Positions 39,384-46,021 of a DNA stretch of 58,032 nt are shown here, piece after piece. The DNA lies in the NCBI GenBank assembly GCA_964609385.1, contig CAZSSM010000044.1, forward strand, positions 1 to 58,032. Reading direction: 5' to 3'. The stretch's first letter is position 1; every line of letters begins with the position of its first letter. Origin of the DNA: CAZSSM01 sp964609385. Its GTDB lineage: Bacteria > Planctomycetota > Planctomycetia > Isosphaerales > Isosphaeraceae. Under the pieces are notes generated by a model that made no database searches, was not told where the DNA came from, and saw nothing but the letters and a program-made list of their open reading frames with translations. The translations under genes were made by a program, and so were the position numbers.

Positions 39384-39659
39384 GCCGGCGGGATGCGCAT
39401 GCGGTCGGCGGACGCGTTGACTCGTTCCAGCGCGTCCGACGTCCGCGTTTCGATTCTCGCTCCGTGTGGGGATCCCCCCCGGGCATCCGCCGAGACACGA
39501 TCGAGACATCGTCGATGCGTCGACGGATCGCCGAGGCGGCATTGGCTTGATGGGCCGGTCGCGCCGGGACTAGGATAGGTGGCCACGACGTGCGTCCGGG
39601 GTGAACCGCACCCAACGGCGCAAGATTCGGCACGTTCTCGGCTCGGAAGGGGGCTCCCC

Positions 39660-40541
39660 ATGGATTCGTGGACCGACCCGGCGTTGGTGGCCGATCGCGA
39701 TCGTCTGCTGGCGACGATCCAGAGCTACGGCACGGTGGCGGTGGCCTACTCCGGCGGGGTGGATAGCGCTGTGGTGGCCCAGGCCGCCCATGAAGCCCTG
39801 GGCGATCAGGCTGTGGCCGTCACCGCCGTCTCGGACAGCCTGGCCGAGGGCGAACTGGAACACGCCCAAGAGTTGGCCAAGGTCATCGGCATCACCCACC
39901 GCGTCATCCGGACCAACGAGTTCGCCGACCCCAACTATCGCCGAAACAACCCGGACCGCTGTTACTTCTGTAAGAGCGAGTTGTACGGTCGGCTCTCGGA
40001 GATGCGGACGATGCTGGACGTCGACGCGGTGCTCTCCGGGGCGAACCTGGACGACATGGGCGACCACCGACCCGGCATGAAGGCCGCCGGCGAGAACGGG
40101 GTCCGCCATCCGCTCCAGGAATGCCAGCTCAACAAAGCGCGCGTCCGGGAACTGGCCAAGGCCTGGAACCTCTCGGCCTGGGACAAGCCGGCCACCCCTT
40201 GCCTCTCCAGCCGGGTCGCCTACGGCGAAGAGGTCACGCCCGAGCGGGTCCGGATGATCGATCAGGCCGAGCGCTGGCTGAAACAACGGCTGAACCTGCG
40301 CGTGCTCCGGGTCCGCTACCACAAGGGCGATCTGGCACGGGTCGAGGTGCCGCTGGAAGCGCTGCCGCAACTGGTCGAGGAGTCGGTCCGCGGCGAAATG
40401 ATCGACGCCTTCCGCCAGGCCGGCTTCAAGTTCGTCACCATCGACCTGGCCGGATTCCGATCCGGGAGCTTGAACAGCCTCGTCCCGCTGGAGCAGATCC
40501 AACGACCGGCCCCCGTCCAGGCCGTCGCGGCGGCCAAGTGA
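39660..40541 (+). CDS. larE: LarE-type ATP-dependent sulfur transferase
   Basis: LarE builds the nickel-pincer cofactor of lactate racemase by adenylating and then adding sulfur to the pyridinium precursor. The 293-residue PP-loop protein has SGGVDSA at 31-37 (ATP binding), FADPNYRRNNPDRCYFCKSELY and SGANLDDMGDHRPGMKAA, typical of LarE. Three cysteines are notable: C101 and C104 (CYFC) plus C181 (ATPCLSSR). One-Cys LarE enzymes sacrifice that Cys; versions with three Cys are thought to carry an Fe-S cluster and recycle, so this may be the cluster type. Start MDSW at 39660 follows GGAAGGGGG. No larA, larB or larC is present nearby. Confidence 0.9.
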   Translation: MDSWTDPALVADRDRLLATIQSYGTVAVAYSGGVDSAVVAQAAHEALGDQAVAVTAVSDSLAEGELEHAQELAKVIGITHRVIRTNEFADPNYRRNNPDRCYFCKSELYGRLSEMRTMLDVDAVLSGANLDDMGDHRPGMKAAGENGVRHPLQECQLNKARVRELAKAWNLSAWDKPATPCLSSRVAYGEEVTPERVRMIDQAERWLKQRLNLRVLRVRYHKGDLARVEVPLEALPQLVEESVRGEMIDAFRQAGFKFVTIDLAGFRSGSLNSLVPLEQIQRPAPVQAVAAAK

Positions 40542-40776
40542 CCCGAACCGGAACCGCCCCGCCGGTTCGTGCGTTTGCGGTCGGCATCGCCCTTCGACTC
40601 CCGGTTCAGGGCGCGTTGAAACCACCGAACGGCCAACGAATCAGCCCCGTTCGTCCCGACGGGCATCTCGGAGGCGGCGGTGAACCGCCACACCACCGGC
40701 TCCGCGATTGTCCGGTACTCTAGAATCAATGAGGCGGCGATCCCTCATTCCCGCGTCTTTTGGATGCTCCAATGCT

Positions 40777-41379
40777 ATGAGCGGTGAGGTACCCGAGCGG
40801 CCCTCGCGGGTCGCGATGCCCCCGATCCTCCTGCGCGGCACCTGCCGCTGCGGTCACCCGCTAGAGGTTCGCTCGACCAAGCCATCGGAACGCCTGCGCT
40901 GCCCGAACTGTGGTGCTCGAGTCCGACTCCGACGACGCGACACGAACGCCCACCAAACGATGTCCGATGCCGACGACGGGTATCGCCGCTTCTACTGCCC
41001 CTGTGGGCGCCGGCTGAAGGTCCGCCAAGACGCCACGATCCAACGCGCCCAGTGCCCCGATTGTCGACGGGTTGTCGACGTCCCACAACCGGGTTCGACC
41101 ACCCCGCATGGCCCTGACGCCTTGGCCTTCGACCCCGAGACGCAAACGGCCGATTTCGATTCCAACGACCTGCTCGAGTTGGAAGGCTGGATGCAGCAGT
41201 TCCACGACGACTCCACGACCCCGACGCCCGAGACTCTCCCCGGTGAGCCGGGCACGCAACCGGCTCGGCCGCGTCCCAGCGAATTGGGCCTGCGGACCTG
41301 CCCGACGTGCAACGCGGTGCTCCACCTGGCCGCCGAGCAGTGCCGCGTCTGTGGGACCGCCACGCCCCGGACCCGCTGA
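40777..41379 (+). CDS. Triple zinc-ribbon protein
   Basis: A protein of about 200 residues with three short zinc-ribbon modules. Cysteine pairs lie at 23/25 with 42/45 (CRCGHPLE, CPNCG), 74/76 with 93/96 (CPCGRRLKV, CPDCR) and 175/178 with 189/192 (CPTCN, CRVCG). The spacer between ribbons 2 and 3 is acidic and Pro/Thr-rich. Such ribbons bind nucleic acid or protein partners; no specific role can be assigned. The start is uncertain: ATG 40777 and ATG 40816 both precede the first ribbon. It lies between larE and cobA on the same strand. Confidence 0.75.
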   Translation: MSGEVPERPSRVAMPPILLRGTCRCGHPLEVRSTKPSERLRCPNCGARVRLRRRDTNAHQTMSDADDGYRRFYCPCGRRLKVRQDATIQRAQCPDCRRVVDVPQPGSTTPHGPDALAFDPETQTADFDSNDLLELEGWMQQFHDDSTTPTPETLPGEPGTQPARPRPSELGLRTCPTCNAVLHLAAEQCRVCGTATPRTR

Positions 41380-41508
41380 GCGACGCCGGCTCCGAACATC
41401 GCCATAGCCCCGAGCGGCATCGTCGTCCCCGGATGTCCCGATCCGATCACCGGCGCGGCCCGGTCGTGCCCGTCGAGCCGGTGCGGAGGTCGAGCCAAGA
41501 GGTTCCGT

Positions 41509-42381
41509 GTGACCGCGACCGGCCCCGAGCAACTGGGTCCGCGGTTCCCGACACCCTGGGAGCCGCCCCCCTTCGCACCGTCGACGGTCTGGCTCGTCGG
41601 CGCCGGACCGGGCGACCCCGGTCTGCTCACCCTGACGGCCCACCACGCGCTGCGCGCCGCCGACGTGATCGTCTATGACGCGCTGGTCCATCCCCAGATC
41701 CTCGGGCTGGCCCGACCGGGCGCTGCGCTCGAGTTCGCCGGCAAGCGGGGCGGCCAGCCGTCGGCCAAGCAGGTCGACATCTCCGAGCGGCTGGTCCACC
41801 TGGCGAGGGCCGGCCACCGCGTGCTCCGGCTCAAGGGCGGCGACCCGTTCGTCTTCGGCCGGGGCGCAGAGGAGGCCTTGCGCCTGGTCGCCGCCGGGAT
41901 CCCGTTCCGGATCGTGCCCGGCGTCACCTCCGGCGTGGCCGCGCCGGCTTACGCCGGGATCCCTCTGACCCATCGCGAGACCAACACCGCCGTCACCTTC
42001 CTGACCGGCCACTCCGCATCCGGAAATGTCCCGGACACCTTGAATTGGGATGCCTTGGCTCAAAGTGCGTCCGTCCTCGTCATTTATATGGGGCTGACTC
42101 ACCTCAACGCCATCGTCGAGCGGCTCCGTCAGGCCGGCCGGGGAGGCGACGAGCCGGTGGCCGTCATCGCCTCGGCCACCACCGACACCCAGGAGGTCCG
42201 GGTGGGCACCCTGGCCACGATCGCCGAGCAGCTCCGAGCTGACCCCGTCGAGTCGCCCGCCCTGATCGTTGTCGGACCGGTCGTCGCCCTCCGACCCGGC
42301 CTCGACTGGCTCGGCGCCCTCCAGGACGGCCGAGACCTCCAATCCCACCGGCTCGGACAACAACGCGGCTCGGCCGGCTGA
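41509..42381 (+). CDS. cobA: Uroporphyrinogen-III C-methyltransferase
   Basis: Transfers two methyl groups from S-adenosylmethionine to uroporphyrinogen III, giving precorrin-2 for sirohaem and cobalamin. The 290-residue protein shows the family signatures: VWLVGAGPGDPGLLTL at the N-terminus, LRLKGGDPFVFGRGAEEA, RIVPGVTSGVAAPAYAGIPLTHR, VTFLTGH and the terminal ALIVVGPVVALR. It is the free-standing methyltransferase, not the CysG or HemD fusion. A GTG start follows AAGAGG at a good distance, and the Pro-rich N-terminal tail is of normal type. Its product feeds the precorrin-2 dehydrogenase at 24.9-25.6 kb. Confidence 0.94.
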   Translation: MTATGPEQLGPRFPTPWEPPPFAPSTVWLVGAGPGDPGLLTLTAHHALRAADVIVYDALVHPQILGLARPGAALEFAGKRGGQPSAKQVDISERLVHLARAGHRVLRLKGGDPFVFGRGAEEALRLVAAGIPFRIVPGVTSGVAAPAYAGIPLTHRETNTAVTFLTGHSASGNVPDTLNWDALAQSASVLVIYMGLTHLNAIVERLRQAGRGGDEPVAVIASATTDTQEVRVGTLATIAEQLRADPVESPALIVVGPVVALRPGLDWLGALQDGRDLQSHRLGQQRGSAG

Positions 42382-42774
42382 GCCTCCAACTCGACCGGAC
42401 CATGACACCAAGCCGATGCTCCCACCCAGGCCGATGCTCCCCCCGGTATTCGGCCGCTCGATATCAGCGCGACCGGGATGATCGCCAACGTTCCGCAGCG
42501 CAAATCATTGGTGATCCCCAGGTTCTTGCTTTTCTCACATCCCCTGAATCGATCGATCTCGACGACGGCGTACGCTAACTGTATCTCCAATCACTCGGGT
42601 CGTGCCGAGCCCACGTATGCTTACCTTGCATCCGCTACGTTTTGCGTTGAGACGTGGCGGAACGGGTAAAAATTGTTTCGGGTTCGGGAACCAATATCGG
42701 GGCGTTGAGGCTCGAATAAGGACGGGGACGGAGCCCCCGACCTCGTAGACCTCGACCCCCCTGGAGGATCTCCG
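42382..42774. other. Non-coding gap upstream of the membrane protein gene
   Basis: A 393-base gap with somewhat AT-richer patches near 42530-42690. No gene is supported; GGAGGATCTCCG at the right end is the Shine-Dalgarno of the next gene. Confidence 0.5.
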
Positions 42775-43698
42775 ATGACGAACCAAACCAACCACGCGAC
42801 GGATGCCCACGGCGCATCCGATGGGCTCGATCACCGTCGCAATCTGATCAGCTATGGGCTCGTCGCCGTGACGATCCTGTGCTGGGTGGTCTCGGCCACC
42901 ATCCCGCTAGCCTCCAAATGGGACGAACGACCAACAGGCCCGACGGTTCGCATCAACCATGGGCATGACCGGGACTCGGTGCCAGAGCACCGAGACGACA
43001 TCAGCACCTCGGGGAGACCTCTCCACGACCTCCGAGGGTCTCAGGCCGATCGTGGGCGTGGCCGGGACTCGGTGCCAAAGCGCCGCGACGACATCATCGC
43101 CCAAGTTCTCGGCAAGAACATTCAGTTCCGACCCGACCAAGGTGTCCGACGGACCGAGCGGGACAGGGCCGAACCCCGAGAACCGGCCGCGCCGATGATG
43201 CCGGTCCTCGACCGGATCGCCGGGATCTGGGGCATCGACCCCCGCGAATTGCACGATCTGACGGTCCAACACATGTCGGGGATCCTCGATGGAATGCCCA
43301 ACCTCGATCCCGACGCGGCCTCGTCAGACCCGGAGGCGACCCCCAGTCGAACCGCCGAACCGCTCGGACCCCATCTCGATGCGCTCCGTGCTGTTCGAGT
43401 CGTCTTCGATCGGATCGGCACCTTCACCCTAATCGACCTCGATGGTCGACAGATCTCCGGGATCTGGACCCACGACCCGCAAACCGACCGGATCCGACTG
43501 GTCGACCAAGGCTGGAACCCGATCGCGACCGCCCAGATCCTCGATGATCACCTGGTCTTCTCCAGCGCCATCCTCGACTGGCCCGGCATGGACACCGACA
43601 CCCCGGACGACCCGGAGATCGCCACCGACCGAAGGTTGGTCCGGATCCGGCCGGCCACCGCGCTCCGAATCAAGGCCGGGACTATCCCCAGGATCTGA
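42775..43698 (+). CDS. Single-pass membrane protein of unknown function with inserted repeat
   Basis: A 307-residue protein. Residues 24-46 form one transmembrane helix (LISYGLVAVTILCWVVSATIPLA), so the remainder is probably outside the cytoplasm. Two copies of a 12-residue unit (DRDSVPEHRDDI at 65-76 and GRDSVPKRRDDI at 96-107) come from a 42-base DNA repeat. A helical acidic region follows, then a beta-rich C-terminus (VRVVFDRIGTFTLIDLDGRQISGIWTH, ILDDHLVFSS) resembling a small lipocalin-like or copper-resistance-like module. No family is claimed. GGAGG lies seven bases before the ATG. Confidence 0.65.
   Translation: MTNQTNHATDAHGASDGLDHRRNLISYGLVAVTILCWVVSATIPLASKWDERPTGPTVRINHGHDRDSVPEHRDDISTSGRPLHDLRGSQADRGRGRDSVPKRRDDIIAQVLGKNIQFRPDQGVRRTERDRAEPREPAAPMMPVLDRIAGIWGIDPRELHDLTVQHMSGILDGMPNLDPDAASSDPEATPSRTAEPLGPHLDALRAVRVVFDRIGTFTLIDLDGRQISGIWTHDPQTDRIRLVDQGWNPIATAQILDDHLVFSSAILDWPGMDTDTPDDPEIATDRRLVRIRPATALRIKAGTIPRI
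42961..43095 (+). repeat. Duplicated 42-base repeat inside a coding region
   Basis: 42961-43002 and 43054-43095 match at 37 of 42 bases in direct orientation, 93 bases apart. Copy 1 contains CTCGGTG/CACCGAG as inverted arms, so it can form a small hairpin. Both copies keep the frame open. Confidence 0.75.
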
Positions 43699-43785
43699 GT
43701 GGACCGCGACTCGTTCGGGGCGTCCTGGCCCATGTTGACCATCGACAACCGCGAATCCCTCGAATGTTCATATCGTTCAACAAGC

Positions 43786-44523
43786 TCAGGTCGCACCTCG
43801 GCCGGCGACATCGCGGAATCGGCGGGCCAGGATGGCCAGGGCGATCAGGTGAACGACCAGGCCGACGGCCAGATACGGCCAGGCCGCGCCGCCGGCCTCG
43901 ATGATCCAGAAGGCCTTCAGCGGCCAGTAGATCGGGATCAGCCCAAAGATCAGGTCCCAAGGTGGCGTCATGAAGTAGGCGGCGATCGGCGGCAACAGGA
44001 TCAGGTTGCTCGCCTTGATCAGGGCGAACCCCTGGACCTTGTTGCCGGCGAAGGCGGCCAGGCCTAGGGCGACCAACGGCATCTCCAAGGACGTCAACAA
44101 GGCCACCGGCAGATGGGCCGGCCGCAGCGCGACGAGGCCGGCCAGGGGGACGCACGCCAAGCTGAGCGCTGCGCAGATCAGCAACGGCATCCCCAGCTTC
44201 AAGGCGAGGTAGCCGTCCAAGCTCAGGGGAGTTACCCGGAGCGCCTGCAAGGTCCCGCCGTCACGCTCGTCCAAGAGCAGCATTCCCAGGACGAACCCCA
44301 AGAGCAGCGGCGCCATCAGGACCAGCAGCGCGCTGGTGATCAGGACGGCGTACGGTCCCAGGTCCAGCCCGAAGTTCCGTGCCATCAGCGGGACCGCCCA
44401 GCGAACCAGCAGCGCGTAGACCAACGGGACCGGGACCATCCAGCGGAGCAGGGGGTCTCGGGCGACGTTGCGGACCTCGTTGCCGCTCAAGGCGCGCAGG
44501 GTCGACCAGCTCAATGTTGTCAA
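43786..44523 (-). CDS. ABC-2 type exporter permease (second permease)
   Basis: A 245-residue membrane protein with about six hydrophobic helices, including PYAVLITSALLVLMAPLLLGFVLGMLLL, LALKLGMPLLICAALSLACVPLAGLV and YLAVGLVVHLIALAILA. LDERDGGTLQALRVTPL is the ABC-2 permease elbow/coupling motif. It resembles the permeases of actinobacterial drug exporters in which one ATPase works with two different permeases. The likely start is TTG at 44523, with GAGGAG eight bases upstream; no ATG fits. Its partner permease and ATPase are at 49237-50864 on the same strand, about 5 kb upstream, so the operon looks split. Confidence 0.82.
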   Translation of the reverse strand: MTTLSWSTLRALSGNEVRNVARDPLLRWMVPVPLVYALLVRWAVPLMARNFGLDLGPYAVLITSALLVLMAPLLLGFVLGMLLLDERDGGTLQALRVTPLSLDGYLALKLGMPLLICAALSLACVPLAGLVALRPAHLPVALLTSLEMPLVALGLAAFAGNKVQGFALIKASNLILLPPIAAYFMTPPWDLIFGLIPIYWPLKAFWIIEAGGAAWPYLAVGLVVHLIALAILARRFRDVAGRGAT

Positions 44524-44602
44524 CCGACCACTCCTCGTCCCGAAGGTCTTGGCGCCAGGCCGATCCCCGATCGGTAAGGCCCGTCATCGGGGATCCGATC
44601 GA

Positions 44603-45652
44603 TCAAGCGATCGCCAACGACTTCACATAATCCGATTCGTAGGCGCGCTGTGAGAAGTCGGCGAGAATGGCGCGGTCGTCGGGCGTCAGGCGGGTGTCGC
44701 CGGTCAGCGTCTCGATGTTTTTGGGGATGTCCGAGGGGATCGTCACGCCGATGTTGAGCATCGAGACCCGCTCGTCGTCGAGGACCCAGCGGATGGCCGC
44801 GCCCGGCAGCCGGCCGAGCACCTCGGTGTCGGTCTCGGGGACGACGTTCTTGGCATTGTGCCCGAAGATGCTCGCCCCAAAGACCTTCATCGCCACGATC
44901 GCCATCCCTCGACGATGCGCCGCGGCCAGACAGCGATCGCGCTGCTGGGTCCTCGACGCCGAGAAGATCTTGTCGAGACCTTTGAGGAAGTAGCCGTAGG
45001 CCAGCAAGACCTGGTCGAACGCGCCGGTCTCGATCAGTTGATGGACTTCGTCGAAGGCGATGTGCGTGGTCAGGCCGATGTAGCGGCAGATCCCCTCATC
45101 GCGGAGCTTGGCGATCTGCTCGTGGACGCGCATCGCCCCGTCGTAGCCGACCCGCTCGATGACCGGGCTGTGGACCTGAATCAGGTCGACGCGGTCGGTC
45201 TGGAGCTGCTCCAAGGAGGTCTCAACGGACTGGCGGACCTGATTGGGATTGGATGTGTGGACCTTGGTGGCGATGAAGCATTGATCGCGAACCTCACGGA
45301 GGGCGCGGCCGAAGATCGACTCGCTCTCGCCATAGGCCCGCGCCGTGTCGAAGTAGCGGATCCCGCGATCGAAGGCCGTCCGGATCATCCCGATCCGCTC
45401 CTCCAAGGGCGGCAGGTCGACCCCGTAGGCCTTGTTCCAGTTGGCGATCAGCGCCGAGCCGCCCATGCCGAGCACCGGCAAGCTCAGGCCCGTTTGACCG
45501 AATGGGCGGGTCGGGATCGACGAACCGCCGGTCGCTTCAGCAACACGCGACTCGGCCGAGGCATTACTCGAGGCCAACGCAGCCCCGGCCGCGCCCAGCA
45601 CACTGCCCTTGAGAAACGTTCGGCGCGGCACGGGGGTAGGGGTTCCGGACAT
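44603..45652 (-). CDS. Tat-signal aldo/keto reductase
   Basis: A 349-residue NADPH-type aldo/keto reductase. It starts with a twin-arginine signal (PRRTFLKGSVLGAAGAALASSNASA), so it may be exported. The AKR tetrad is visible: Asp102 and Tyr107 in FDTARAYGESE, Lys130 in IATKVHT and His161 in LIQVHSP. Later family blocks are LRDEGICRYIGLTTH and RWVLDDERVSMLNIGVTIPSDI. The barrel has normal length; the substrate is unknown. The start at 45652 begins the Tat signal; the upstream extension of the frame to 45775 lacks resemblance. It sits between the S9 peptidase gene and the second ABC permease. Confidence 0.92.
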   Translation of the reverse strand: MSGTPTPVPRRTFLKGSVLGAAGAALASSNASAESRVAEATGGSSIPTRPFGQTGLSLPVLGMGGSALIANWNKAYGVDLPPLEERIGMIRTAFDRGIRYFDTARAYGESESIFGRALREVRDQCFIATKVHTSNPNQVRQSVETSLEQLQTDRVDLIQVHSPVIERVGYDGAMRVHEQIAKLRDEGICRYIGLTTHIAFDEVHQLIETGAFDQVLLAYGYFLKGLDKIFSASRTQQRDRCLAAAHRRGMAIVAMKVFGASIFGHNAKNVVPETDTEVLGRLPGAAIRWVLDDERVSMLNIGVTIPSDIPKNIETLTGDTRLTPDDRAILADFSQRAYESDYVKSLAIA

Positions 45653-46021
45653 GATCGCAAAGCTCCCGTCGTCGCTCTCTCGAAAGGCCCAGGTGGGACG
45701 GACCGGATATCGGAGGCCGACGCCTCCGGAAGTTTCCGCGCGTCTCATCCTATCTCGCCCCGGACCCCGTCGCAAACCGATCGACGGGGGATCCCAGATC
45801 GAGACACTTTGTCAACGGGGAGCAATCTGGGGAGGGAGATCTCGCTTAAGTCGTCCCTTCCAAGGCATTTCGGTGCGCGGCCCGGACGTCCTTGGACGAT
45901 CGACCATCGGCAGCCGAGGCCGGGGCTGCGGGCTCCCGACACCCTCCGTGAATGAGCCGAGCCGCGACCCCCCTTCGACGTGGGGGCCGCGGGCACGATG
46001 ACTGCTCGGCGCCGACTGAGA
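45653..46021. other. Spacer with first copy of direct repeat
   Basis: A 369-base gap between the stop of the peptidase gene and the reductase start, no gene seen. It contains a repeat copy at 45807-45846 that matches 49119-49156. The frames on the plus strand are chance frames. Confidence 0.55.
45807..45846. repeat. Imperfect direct repeat, copy 1 (left of peptidase)
   Basis: Begins CTTTGTCA, contains ATCTGGGGA and ends GGAGATCTCGCT. It matches 49119-49156 over about 40 bases with two one-base gaps and few mismatches, in the same orientation. Confidence 0.7.

Noticed and set aside
37155..39542. 795-codon minus-strand frame opposite the RTX repeats
   Set aside because: Periodic low-complexity translation of the RTX DNA repeats on the wrong strand.
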